Below, in pieces: positions 44,482 to 53,922 of a stretch of DNA of 64,000 nucleotides (position 1 is the first letter of the stretch; every line of letters starts with the position of its first letter). The position numbers and the translations under genes were made by a program. Source of the stretch: Aureimonas frigidaquae (GTDB taxonomy: Bacteria; Pseudomonadota; Alphaproteobacteria; Rhizobiales; Rhizobiaceae); contig NZ_BBWR01000002.1 of the NCBI RefSeq assembly GCF_001463905.1, positions 682,001 to 746,000 on the forward strand. Reading direction: 5' to 3'. Below the pieces are notes generated by a model. That model did not search any database. It was not told the origin of the DNA and saw only the letters and a list, made by a program, of their open reading frames with translations.

Positions 44482-46365
44482 GTGTCAACAATCAGACGAG
44501 CCGCACGCCTGGCCTGCATAGGCGCCCTCGCCGCTTCCACGGCGCTGTCCGCGCCCCTGGCCGCCTTGGCCCAGGATATGCAGCCGCCGCCGGCCGGTGC
44601 CGGCGAACAGCCGCTGCCGCCAGAGGCGGCCCCGACACCCGAACCGGAAGCCGCACCGGCGCCGCAGCCCGAGCCCGAACCTGCACCGGCACCAGAGGCG
44701 GAACCGGCGCCCGCGCCGGAACCGCAGATGGAGGCACCGCCGGAGCCTGAGCCGCCCGCGCGACCCGAGCCCGCACCGGAACCGCAGCAGGCACCGCCCC
44801 AGGTAGAGGAGCCGCCCGCCCCTCCGGTCGAAGCGCCGCCGGCCGAAGAGCCCCCCGCACCATCGCCGCCGGTCGAGGAACCACCTGCCGCGCCGCAGGA
44901 GCCTCAGGAGATCGTACCGCCGACCGAGCCTACCCCGCCCGCGCCCGAAAGTTCCGTGCCACCGGCTTCCGAAAGCCGGCCCGACCCGGACGCGCCCGTC
45001 GGCGACCCGTCCGAACTGCCGCTCGACCAGGGAACCGAAAGCGACGTCCCGCCACAGTCCACGGCCCCGGCCGTCCCGGCGCCTGGCGCGGCCAATCCGG
45101 CTGAGGCTCCCGCGCCGGCGCAGCCGGACCAGATGCCACCGCCGGCTGCTGCCGAACCGGCGCCCGCGCCGGACGCACAGGCCCCGAGCGATCCAGCGGC
45201 TGCACCGGGCGCGCCAGCGACAGACCCTCAAGGAACCCCGGCCGCTCCCCCTGCAGCGGAAGCCCCGCCGCCGCCCCCCGCCGGCCCTCCGGCAGAAACG
45301 CCAAGCCCGGTCGATGCCGCCATCCAGACCGCACCGGTGGAAGCGGGCCAGGTGGGTGCAAGCGATGCGCGCGTTCAGCAGCTCGCTGCGCCGGTCGATA
45401 TCCGCCCCATCCTGGAGGCGACGGGCCAGCGCGTGGAAGCGGCACCGGCGCCCGTCCTGCCGCCCAATGTCGAAGTGGTGGAGCGCAGCGGCAACCGCGA
45501 TATTCTGACGATCGTCGGCGCCGGCATCGCCGGTGCGGCGGCGGGCGCAGCTGTTTCCTACTTTATCCGGCCGGACGACCGCCAGCGCCTGCAACGCAAC
45601 GCCACCGACTATTATGTGGAACAGCTTCCGCGCGGCATGACGCGCGAAACCGTTGTCCGGGACAATGGCGTACAGGTGGTCACGATCACCAACGAATATG
45701 GCGACGTGATCCAGCGTTCCCGCATCCTGCCCGATGGGGAGGAAGTCGTCCTCTTCTACGATCCCTATGCCGAGGACGACACGCGTGCCGGCTATGCCTA
45801 CGACCCAGGTGTTGACCTGCCGCCGCTGCAGGTGGCGATCCCGCGCGACCGCTACATCGTGGATGTCACGCGCCCGGACGAGCGGCTTTATTACGATACG
45901 ATCGTCGCGCCGCCCGTCGAGACGGTGGAGCGGATCTATTCGATCGACGAGGTGCGCCGCTCGGCCCGCATCCGCGACAAGGTCCGGCGGATCGATCTGG
46001 CGACGATCAATTTCGGCTTCGGCTCGGCCGAGATCGACCAGGAGGAAGTCGGCAGCCTGCAGGCCCTGGCCGACGCCATGGCCCGCGTGATCGAAGAGAA
46101 CCCGGATGAATCCTTCCTTCTGGAAGGGCATACGGATGCGGTCGGCAGCAACATTGCCAACCTTGCCCTGTCCGATCGGCGGGCCGAATCGGTCGCCGTG
46201 GCGCTGACGGAATATTTCGACATTCCGCCGGAAAACATCGTGACCCAAGGCTATGGCGAAGAGCAGCTCAAGGTAGACACGCAGGCCGCCAACCGCGAAA
46301 ACCGCCGCGTCACGGTGCGTCGCATCACGCCGCTGGTAAAGCCGGTCTCCGTCAGCAGCCGCTAG
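44482..46365 (+). CDS. OmpA-family protein with a long Pro/Glu/Ala-rich linker
   Basis: A 627-residue exported envelope protein: signal peptide to about residue 31 (ending AALAQ), a Pro-Glu-Ala-rich low-complexity linker (about 32-290), a Gly/Ala zipper (GAGIAGAAAGAAVSYF near residue 345), and a C-terminal OmpA peptidoglycan-binding domain (about 505-615; INFGFGSAEID, LEGHTDAVGS, NRRVTVRRI). It probably tethers the outer membrane or periplasmic layer to peptidoglycan. The start is GTG at 44482. The linker arrangement resembles TonB- or TolA-like spacers. A 630-residue antisense frame across it is a composition artefact. Confidence 0.92.
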   Translation: MSTIRRAARLACIGALAASTALSAPLAALAQDMQPPPAGAGEQPLPPEAAPTPEPEAAPAPQPEPEPAPAPEAEPAPAPEPQMEAPPEPEPPARPEPAPEPQQAPPQVEEPPAPPVEAPPAEEPPAPSPPVEEPPAAPQEPQEIVPPTEPTPPAPESSVPPASESRPDPDAPVGDPSELPLDQGTESDVPPQSTAPAVPAPGAANPAEAPAPAQPDQMPPPAAAEPAPAPDAQAPSDPAAAPGAPATDPQGTPAAPPAAEAPPPPPAGPPAETPSPVDAAIQTAPVEAGQVGASDARVQQLAAPVDIRPILEATGQRVEAAPAPVLPPNVEVVERSGNRDILTIVGAGIAGAAAGAAVSYFIRPDDRQRLQRNATDYYVEQLPRGMTRETVVRDNGVQVVTITNEYGDVIQRSRILPDGEEVVLFYDPYAEDDTRAGYAYDPGVDLPPLQVAIPRDRYIVDVTRPDERLYYDTIVAPPVETVERIYSIDEVRRSARIRDKVRRIDLATINFGFGSAEIDQEEVGSLQALADAMARVIEENPDESFLLEGHTDAVGSNIANLALSDRRAESVAVALTEYFDIPPENIVTQGYGEEQLKVDTQAANRENRRVTVRRITPLVKPVSVSSR

Positions 46366-46382
46366 GGCGCCGGACAAACCGC

Positions 46383-46408
46383 GCGGGGCCGGCCAAGCGC
46401 GGCCCCGC
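46383..46408. terminator. probable terminator between the OmpA and SDR genes
   Basis: An 8-bp GC stem (46383-46390 and 46401-46408) with a ten-base loop lies between two convergent genes, 18 bases after the OmpA stop. No T run follows, so this is only a modest candidate. Confidence 0.45.
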
Positions 46409-46426
46409 TGCTACCGCCTGCCCCGC

Positions 46427-47152
46427 TCAGACCGCCGTGAAGCCGCCATCGACGGGCAGGCAGACGCCGTTGATCATGCCGGAATGGGGTCCGATCAGCC
46501 AGGCGATGGTTTGCGCCACCTCGACCGGCTCGACGAAGCGGCCGGTCGGAATGCGCGCCAGCATGGGCGCCGACTTGGCCTCGTCGCTCCAGGCCTTCAC
46601 GGCCATGGGCGTCAGGGTCACGACCGGGTTCACGCTGTTGACGCGAATGCCGTGCGGCCCGAATTCCAACGCCATGACGCGCGTTGCGGCATCCAGAGCA
46701 CCCTTCGTCGCACAGTAGACGAGGTGATCGCGGATGCCGACGCTCGATGCGATGCTGGACACGTTGACGATGGCGCCCGTGTCTCCCCGATCGATGAGCT
46801 GCCGGGCGAAATCGCGGGCCAGGGCCATCGGCGCCCGGACATTGACGGCGAAGAGATCCTCGAACGTGGCAGGCGAAAATTCCAGCGCCGATTCCAGCGT
46901 CGTCGTACCGGCACAATTGACGAGGTCATCGAGCGGGCCGGCCTCTGCGACGATCCGGTCCACCGCGTCCATGTCAGCCAGTTCGCACAGGATGCTGCTG
47001 CAGCCCGTCTGCGATTCGAGGCTCTCCAGATCCGCTGAGTTGCGGCCGACAGCCACGACCTTCGCGCCCTGCTCCGCCAGATAGACGGCCGTCGCCCGAC
47101 CAATTCCCTTGCCTGCGCCTGTTACCAGAACGCGCCGCCCCTCAATCGCCAT
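46427..47152 (-). CDS. short-chain dehydrogenase/reductase, L-xylulose reductase (DCXR)-like
   Basis: A 241-residue SDR. The nucleotide loop TGAGKGIGR (residues 10-18) and the active site S133, Y146 and K150 (YCATKGA) are intact. The VRVNSVNPVV-like stretch and the tail VCLPVDGGF resemble animal DCXR and bacterial xylitol or sugar-alcohol dehydrogenases. Such enzymes interconvert ketoses and polyols with NADP(H) or NAD(H). The ATG at 47152 has GGAGGAG six bases upstream. It diverges from the sugar or polyol transporter, with a shared palindrome in the gap. Confidence 0.9.
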   Translation of the reverse strand: MAIEGRRVLVTGAGKGIGRATAVYLAEQGAKVVAVGRNSADLESLESQTGCSSILCELADMDAVDRIVAEAGPLDDLVNCAGTTTLESALEFSPATFEDLFAVNVRAPMALARDFARQLIDRGDTGAIVNVSSIASSVGIRDHLVYCATKGALDAATRVMALEFGPHGIRVNSVNPVVTLTPMAVKAWSDEAKSAPMLARIPTGRFVEPVEVAQTIAWLIGPHSGMINGVCLPVDGGFTAV

Positions 47153-47179
47153 CGCTTGCTCCTCCGCCTCGCTGATGAA

Positions 47180-47205
47180 ATTTTGTATTTCAGATATTAC
47201 AAAAT
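47180..47205. promoter_or_regulatory. palindromic element in the SDR/transporter divergent promoter region
   Basis: ATTTTGTA (47180-47187) and TACAAAAT (47198-47205) form a perfect 8-bp inverted repeat with a ten-base spacer in an AT-rich stretch, 28 bases upstream of the SDR start and about 75 bases upstream of the binding-protein start. It is the obvious operator for the SorC-type regulator encoded in the operon. Confidence 0.62.
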
Positions 47206-47280
47206 CTCTTCCCTGGATCAAGATTTCGTCATAGTCTGAGAATCAGGCGCCTGAGGAGAGGCGTTTTTGGGGAGGTTTTC

Positions 47281-48624
47281 ATGAGGAAGTTTCTGCTGGC
47301 TTGCGCCAGCCTGGCGGCGCTCGCCTGTGCCGCGCCGCAGGCTTTTGCACAGGGTGATGGCTGGACGCTGGAAAAGGCGGCCGAGCCCTACAAGGGATCG
47401 GAGATCAACGTGATCTTCCTGGATCGCCCGGGTTACCGCGCGATCATCGATCTCTTGCCCCAGTTCGAGGAAAAGACCGGGATCAAGGTCAATTACGAGA
47501 TCGTCCCTTACGAGAACACGCGTGAGCGCCAGGTCCTGAACTTCACCTCGCAGGGGGATCTGACCATCGCGCTCGTCGATCTCGTCTGGATCGGCGAATT
47601 TGCCGAGAACGGCTGGATCGTTCCCGTCGACGAATTCACCAACGATGCCGAGATTACCGATCCGAAGCTCAACCTGGAGGGCTTCTTCCCGCTTCTTCTG
47701 AACGCCTTCGGCACCTGGAACGATACGGTCTACGGCCTGCCCTTCGACAATTATTCGGGCCTTCTCTTCTACAACCGCTGCATGCTGGAGGAAGCCGGCT
47801 TCGACGGGCCGCCGAAGAGCTGGACGGAGTTGAAGGACACCTATGGTCCGAAGCTGACCAAGGACGGGAAATACGCCTTCGCCCTGCAGTCCCGCCGCGG
47901 CGAGACGCAGTCGGCCGACAGCTTCATGCGCGTCCTGTGGCCCTTCGGCGGCTCGCTCCTGAACGCGGAATTCAAGTCCAACCTGATGAGCGAAGGCAGC
48001 CAGGCCGGCCTGAACTTCCGCCAGGAACTCATGCAGTACATGCCGCAGGGCATCGTCAGCTATGACCATGCGGAGGCGGTCAACGCCCTGGCCCAGGGCC
48101 AGGTGGCGATGATCACCGAATGGTCGTCCTTCTACTCGACGCTGACCGACCCGGCCACGTCCACGCTGGGCGATTGCCTGGCCGTGGCGCCGGAGCCGGA
48201 AGGTCCGGCAGGCCGTCTGCCGGCACTGGGCGGCTTCTCGCTCGCCGTCGCGGCGCAGGCGCCGGAGGATCTGCAGAAGGCGTCCTGGCTGTTCATCCAG
48301 TGGGCCACGTCCGAAGACATCGCCCGCGCCTATGTGGATGCCGGTGGCGTTTCCGGCCGTACCGCCGTCTATGAAGATGCCGATGTGAAGGCGAAGTACA
48401 AGTTCGTCGAGCCGATGGTCGCTTCCTGGCAGGCGGGCGTTCCGGAGTTCCGCCCCCGCTTCCCCGCCTGGCCGGCCATCTCCGAGATCGTCGCGGAATG
48501 GGGTAGCAAGATGATGCTGGGCGAAGTCACCGTGCAGAACGGCGCCGAGGAAATCGGCCGTCGCATGGAAGAGGTGCTCGACCAGGAAGGCTATTACGGC
48601 GGCGACAAGGCCCTGCTCCAATAG
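47281..48624 (+). CDS. ABC transporter sugar/polyol-binding protein (CUT1)
   Basis: A 447-residue secreted binding protein of the SBP_bac_1 family. The signal peptide is about residues 1-23 (ending QAFAQ), followed by the two-lobed binding fold with [19 protein letters not shown] and [20 protein letters not shown], which resembles the polyol-binding SmoE/MtlE group. It is the first gene of an operon with an SIS protein, two permeases, a regulator and an ATPase. The linked L-xylulose-reductase-like gene favours a polyol or ketose as substrate. Confidence 0.93.
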   Translation: MRKFLLACASLAALACAAPQAFAQGDGWTLEKAAEPYKGSEINVIFLDRPGYRAIIDLLPQFEEKTGIKVNYEIVPYENTRERQVLNFTSQGDLTIALVDLVWIGEFAENGWIVPVDEFTNDAEITDPKLNLEGFFPLLLNAFGTWNDTVYGLPFDNYSGLLFYNRCMLEEAGFDGPPKSWTELKDTYGPKLTKDGKYAFALQSRRGETQSADSFMRVLWPFGGSLLNAEFKSNLMSEGSQAGLNFRQELMQYMPQGIVSYDHAEAVNALAQGQVAMITEWSSFYSTLTDPATSTLGDCLAVAPEPEGPAGRLPALGGFSLAVAAQAPEDLQKASWLFIQWATSEDIARAYVDAGGVSGRTAVYEDADVKAKYKFVEPMVASWQAGVPEFRPRFPAWPAISEIVAEWGSKMMLGEVTVQNGAEEIGRRMEEVLDQEGYYGGDKALLQ

Positions 48625-48635
48625 GACCCGGACCC

Positions 48636-49184
48636 ATGCCCGGACCTTACCGGCAGGCGCTCGCCGAAATCGGCAACGCGCTGGATGGCGTGGACGAAGG
48701 CGGCTTTTCCGCCTTCGTCCATGAACTCGCCACGGCGCGGCGGATTGCCCTTTACGGCGTCGGCCGCGAAGGGCTGGCGATCAAGGGCCTTGCCATGCGC
48801 CTCTTCCATCTTGGGCTCGATGCCCATGTGGTGGGCGACATGACCACCCCGGCGCTCGGGCCCGGCGATCTTCTGGTCGCCTCCGCCGGTCCGGGCGGGT
48901 TCGAGACGGTCGACGCCCTGATGCGGGTATCGCGAGGCGCAGGCGCACGCGTGGCGCTCGTCACCGCCGTGCCGGACGGCAGCGCCGCCCGCCTGGCCGA
49001 TACGCTGCTCGTCATCCCGGCCCAGACCATGGCAAACGACATTGGGGGCGCATCGGTTCTGCCGATGGGCTCCCTTTATGAAGGCGCTGCCTTCGTGCTT
49101 TTCGAAATGGTCGTGCTGGCGCTTCAGGCAGACCTGTCCGTCGCGGCAGAGGCCATGCGGGCACGGCACACGAATCTCGAATAG
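48636..49184 (+). CDS. SIS-domain phosphosugar isomerase, 6-phospho-3-hexuloisomerase (HxlB)-like
   Basis: A 182-residue SIS-domain protein. The N-terminal part (YGVGREGLAIKGLAMRL) and the phosphate-binding SAGPGGFETV segment are HxlB-like, and the C-terminus MRARHTNLE is almost diagnostic of 6-phospho-3-hexuloisomerase. That enzyme interconverts hexulose-6-phosphate and fructose-6-phosphate in the ribulose monophosphate pathway. No hexulose-6-phosphate synthase is nearby, so here it probably isomerises a phosphosugar made from the imported compound. It lies 11 bp after the binding-protein gene. Confidence 0.87.
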   Translation: MPGPYRQALAEIGNALDGVDEGGFSAFVHELATARRIALYGVGREGLAIKGLAMRLFHLGLDAHVVGDMTTPALGPGDLLVASAGPGGFETVDALMRVSRGAGARVALVTAVPDGSAARLADTLLVIPAQTMANDIGGASVLPMGSLYEGAAFVLFEMVVLALQADLSVAAEAMRARHTNLE

Positions 49185-49193
49185 GGGAGCCGG

Positions 49194-50096
49194 ATGGCTG
49201 AACAAACGCGCGTGCCGAACAGGGGTTACGGCCGTTGGACGCCATTGTGGTTTCTGGCGCCCTCCGTCTTCGTCCTCCTGGCTGTGGGCATCTACCCGCT
49301 GATCTTTGCGTTGGTGACATCGTTCCGGCGCTACAACATCACCCGGCCACGGGACGGCTTCCCCTTCATCGGGTTCGACAATTATGTCGCCGTCTTCAAC
49401 GATTCCAGCTTCTGGAACGCGCTGCTCCTGACGCTGCGCTTCTATCTGACGGCGCTGCCCATCCAGATCGCGCTCGGCCTGTTCATCGCGCTTCTCCTGA
49501 GCCGGCCCGGGCTCGGCTTCCTGCGGTCGGTGGCGCGCGTCTCGCTCGTGGTGCCGCTGGCGACGACCTACGCCGTGGTCGGCCTGATCGGACGGCTGAT
49601 CTTCAACGGCGATTTCGGTGTCGCCAACCAGCTCCTGAGCTGGATCGGCCTGTCTGGCTTCGACTGGCTTGGCTCACCCACAGGCGCCTTCACGGCCATC
49701 GTGTTGATGGATATCTGGCAATGGACGCCCTTCTGCGCCCTCATCTTCCTGGCGGGCCTGTCGATGGTCCCGCTCGAGATCGAGGAAGCGGCCCGGCTCG
49801 AAACGCGCTCCAAGCTTGCGCTTCTACGCCATGTGCAGCTTCCCTACCTCATGCCCGGCCTGACCGCGATCCTGATCCTGCGCTCGGCCGATGTGTTGAA
49901 GCTCTTCGACATGGTCTTCGTCATGACGCGCGGCGGCCCCGGCTCGGCGACCGATCTTGTCTCCGTCTATATCCAGCGGGTCGGCTTCCGGGTCTTCGAC
50001 ATGGGCATGGCGTCGGCGCAGGCCATCATCCTCCTGATCCTGACCATCATCATCAGCCGGCTCTACATCCGCCTCTTCTACCGGGAGATCGAATAG
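49194..50096 (+). CDS. sugar/polyol ABC transporter permease (MalF-type)
   Basis: A 300-residue inner-membrane permease of the BPD_transp_1 family with six helices (first at about residues 17-37). The EAA loop (EEAARLETRSKLALLRHVQLPYL region) that contacts the ATPase is near residue 200. It starts 9 bp after the SIS gene and its stop overlaps the GTG of the second permease, so all are cotranslated. Confidence 0.94.
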   Translation: MAEQTRVPNRGYGRWTPLWFLAPSVFVLLAVGIYPLIFALVTSFRRYNITRPRDGFPFIGFDNYVAVFNDSSFWNALLLTLRFYLTALPIQIALGLFIALLLSRPGLGFLRSVARVSLVVPLATTYAVVGLIGRLIFNGDFGVANQLLSWIGLSGFDWLGSPTGAFTAIVLMDIWQWTPFCALIFLAGLSMVPLEIEEAARLETRSKLALLRHVQLPYLMPGLTAILILRSADVLKLFDMVFVMTRGGPGSATDLVSVYIQRVGFRVFDMGMASAQAIILLILTIIISRLYIRLFYREIE

Positions 50097-50914
50097 TGAA
50101 CACGCCGCTTTCCCGCGCGTTGCACGCGCTCGGCCTCCTGGCCGTCATCCTCTTCACCCTGTTTCCCTTCTACTGGATGGTGTCGTCCAGCCTGAAGGAC
50201 CAGGCCGATCTGCTCGCCTCCCCGCCCCTGTGGATCTTCAACCCGACGCTGGATCACTACCGCGCCGTCCTGTCGGACGCCCGGGTCCTGTCCTCCATCG
50301 GGGACTCGCTCATCGTCGCCACCATCACCACGGCCATCGCGGTCCTGCTCGGCGCCCCGGCGGCCTATGCGCTGGCGCGCTTCGAGTTCAAGGGCAAGTC
50401 CGACCTGTGGTTCTGGTTCATCTCGAACCGCATGATCTCGCCCATCGTTCTGGCGCTGCCGGTCTATCTCCTGGCCAACCAGCTTCGCCTGCTCGACACC
50501 TACGCCGTTCTGATCCTGATCTATCTGACGTTCAACCTGCCCATCGTGGTGTGGATCTGTACCGATCAGTTCCGATCCATTCCGTCCGAGCTCGAACAGG
50601 CGGCGCGGCTGGACGGGGCGAACCAGTTCACCATCTTCCGCCGGATCTACCTGCCCCTGGGCCTGCCCGGCATCGCCGTCTCGGCCATCTTCAGCTTCAT
50701 CTTCTCGTGGAACGAGCTGATGTATGCGCTGGTGCTGACCCGGCGGAACGTGCAGACCGCCCCCGTCATCGCCACCAGCTTCATGTCGGGCTACGAACTG
50801 CCCTGGGGCAAGATCATGGCCACGGGGACGCTCATCGTCCTGCCGGTGACGATCTTCGCGCTGTTCGTATCGCGCCACATGATCCGCGGCCTGACCATGG
50901 GCGCCACGAAATGA
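50096..50914 (+). CDS. sugar/polyol ABC transporter permease (MalG-type)
   Basis: A 272-residue permease of the BPD_transp_1 family. The first helix is near residue 10, and the cytoplasmic EAA loop (ELEQAARLDGANQFTIFRRI) is near residue 165. The start is GTG at 50096 (TAGTG junction with the first permease, GGGAG upstream); the frame is open far upstream but only because it lies antiphase in the first permease gene. The ATGA overlap with the SorC gene shows coupling. It pairs with the MalF-type protein. Confidence 0.93.
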   Translation: MNTPLSRALHALGLLAVILFTLFPFYWMVSSSLKDQADLLASPPLWIFNPTLDHYRAVLSDARVLSSIGDSLIVATITTAIAVLLGAPAAYALARFEFKGKSDLWFWFISNRMISPIVLALPVYLLANQLRLLDTYAVLILIYLTFNLPIVVWICTDQFRSIPSELEQAARLDGANQFTIFRRIYLPLGLPGIAVSAIFSFIFSWNELMYALVLTRRNVQTAPVIATSFMSGYELPWGKIMATGTLIVLPVTIFALFVSRHMIRGLTMGATK

Positions 50915-51888
50915 CAGGGCCGGATGCGCTCGTGGAGGATGGCTCCGCCGACTCGGGCGAAATCAACGCCCGCGTCGTGTGGCACTATTACGTGGGCGGC
51001 ATGACCCAGCAGCAGGTGGCCGAGCAGTTCGGGCTGACCCGGGTCCGGGTCAACCGCATCATCGGGCAGGCTCGCTCCGAGGGGCTGGTGCGGTTCGACA
51101 TTCGCATGCCGATCGCCAATTGCATCAGCCTGGCAGAAGAGATCCGGTCGCGCTACGGCCTGGACGATGCGATCGTGGTGCCGTCCCTGCGCCAAGCCGA
51201 GGAAACCCAGCGTGTCGTGGGCGAAGCGGCTGGCAGCCTTCTGGACGGCATGCTGCGCCCCGGCATCAGCCTGGGCGTGGGTTGGGGGCGTACGCTTTCG
51301 GCAGCTCTGCGGTCCCTGTCGTCCCGCCGGCTGGCGGACGCCAATGTCGTTACGCTGATGGGTAGCCTGACGCGCGGCCCGGGCACGAACACGATCGGGG
51401 TGGCGACCGCCGTCGCCAACCGCATCGCGGCCGAATGCCACTACCTCGCCGCGCCCATCTACTGCCCGTCCACCGAGATCCGCGCTGCGCTCCTGTCGCA
51501 TCCGGGCTTGGAAGAGGTCATGCACCGCGCCGCCAATGTGGACATCGCCTTCATTTCCTGCGGCGATCTGTCCGCCCGCTCCATCCTGACCTCCACCAGC
51601 ATCGTCAGCGGGGAGATCGAGGAACTGGAACGCATCGGCGCGGTGGGCGATATCCTGGCGACATTCCTGGGCCCTGACGGAACGCCCGTGGATCACAAGC
51701 TGCGGGACCGCGCCGTGGGTCTGTCACCGGACATGTTTTCCCGCATCCCCGTCCGCATCCTGGCATCCGGCGGGCTGCACAAGCTGCCCGTCATCAAGGC
51801 CGTGCTGAACGGCCCCACCATCACTCATCTCGTCACCGACGAAGCCGTGGCCAAGCGCCTCGTCGGCCATGACGCCAACCGCTCCTGA
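50911..51888 (+). CDS. SorC/DeoR-type sugar-binding transcriptional regulator
   Basis: A 325-residue SorC-family regulator. The N-terminal helix-turn-helix (MTQQQVAEQFGLTRVRVNRII, from about residue 31) is followed by the effector domain that binds phosphosugars (about 75-320; GVGWGRTLSAAL and TLMGSLTRGPGTNT). SorC proteins commonly sense a phosphorylated product of the transported sugar, which fits the HxlB-like isomerase in the same operon. It overlaps the second permease gene by 4 bases and precedes the ATPase gene by 12. It is the likely user of the palindrome at 47180-47205. Confidence 0.93.
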   Translation: MTGPDALVEDGSADSGEINARVVWHYYVGGMTQQQVAEQFGLTRVRVNRIIGQARSEGLVRFDIRMPIANCISLAEEIRSRYGLDDAIVVPSLRQAEETQRVVGEAAGSLLDGMLRPGISLGVGWGRTLSAALRSLSSRRLADANVVTLMGSLTRGPGTNTIGVATAVANRIAAECHYLAAPIYCPSTEIRAALLSHPGLEEVMHRAANVDIAFISCGDLSARSILTSTSIVSGEIEELERIGAVGDILATFLGPDGTPVDHKLRDRAVGLSPDMFSRIPVRILASGGLHKLPVIKAVLNGPTITHLVTDEAVAKRLVGHDANRS

Positions 51889-51900
51889 GAGGCTGAAGCC

Positions 51901-52992
<1,092 letters not shown>

Positions 52993-53012
52993 CCCGCGCC
53001 TTGAGCCGAAGG

Positions 53013-53867
53013 TCAGTCGCCGGGACGATGCCAAGCCATCGTCTCGCGCATGAAGCCTTCGGCCTGCGCTGCGGACAGGGCATCCGCCGCATAGGTGAAG
53101 GTGCCATGCTGGGCGATCTCCTGGGCGGCGCGCATCAGCCCACCCAACGCGGCGCGGGCGAGCGATCCACCAACGCTGATCCGTCGCACGCCGCAGGCCG
53201 CCAGCTCGTCCACCGTGTACACCGCGCCCTTCAACCCCATCACCACATTGACCGGGCTGCTGACGGACGCACACAGGGTCCGGATATCCTCAAGGCTCGT
53301 CAGGCCCGGGGCATAGAGCACCTCCGCTCCGGCTGCCTCGAAGGCCTGCAGCCGGCGGATCGTATCGTCCAGATCCGGACGGCCCCAAAGGTAGTTTTCC
53401 GCCCGCGCCGTCAGGACGAAGTTGCAGCGGCGGCTTTCCTGCGCGGCGGCCGCCACGCGTTCGACCGAAAGGGAGAGATCGTGGATGGGGCACGAAGGAT
53501 CGCCGGTCGCGTCTTCGATCGAACCGCCCACAAGGCCGTGCTCGGCCGCAGCCGCTATGGTCTGCGCGACAGAAGCGGGATCTTGTCCGAACCCGTCTTG
53601 CAGGTCGGCCGAGACGGGAAGATGGGTTGCGTCTACAATGGCGCGGGCATTAGCCAGAAGCACGTCACGCGGCATGGCTGACAGATTGTCTTTCAGTCCA
53701 AGGGCGAACGCCAATCCGGCGCTCGTCGTGGCCAATGCGGGGAAACCCAGCGCCGTCAGGATCCGCGCGGAACCCGCATCCCAGGGATTGGGAATGACGA
53801 ATGTGCCGGGCCCGTCATGCAGGCTGCGGAACCGCGCCAACTTCCCCTCGCGCGAGACGTCGACCAT
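53013..53867 (-). CDS. isocitrate lyase/PEP mutase family protein
   Basis: A 284-residue TIM-barrel enzyme of the PEP mutase/isocitrate lyase superfamily. Family segments are VIPNPWDAGSARILTALGF, PVSADLQDGFG, GGSIEDATG and a barrel strand ending RRISVGGSLARAA. The mutase and lyase signature KKC or KKCGH is absent; DGFG replaces the loop region, as in the subgroup of oxaloacetate-decarboxylase or carboxyvinyl-carboxyphosphonate mutase-like enzymes of unknown substrate. The ATG at 53867 has GGGGAG nine bases upstream. It converges on the ATPase gene across 20 bp; involvement in the same pathway is not shown. Confidence 0.9.
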   Translation of the reverse strand: MVDVSREGKLARFRSLHDGPGTFVIPNPWDAGSARILTALGFPALATTSAGLAFALGLKDNLSAMPRDVLLANARAIVDATHLPVSADLQDGFGQDPASVAQTIAAAAEHGLVGGSIEDATGDPSCPIHDLSLSVERVAAAAQESRRCNFVLTARAENYLWGRPDLDDTIRRLQAFEAAGAEVLYAPGLTSLEDIRTLCASVSSPVNVVMGLKGAVYTVDELAACGVRRISVGGSLARAALGGLMRAAQEIAQHGTFTYAADALSAAQAEGFMRETMAWHRPGD

Positions 53868-53922
53868 CACCTGCTCCCCTTCCTTTCGGTGGGAACAAAT
53901 AAAGAACATTCGCGCTGCTGGG

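Noticed and set aside
44485-46377. A 630-residue open frame antisense to the OmpA gene
   Set aside because: It is an artefact of the Pro/Glu/Ala-rich GC-rich sequence: Arg- and Gly-rich on the opposite strand, no ribosome site and no known family.
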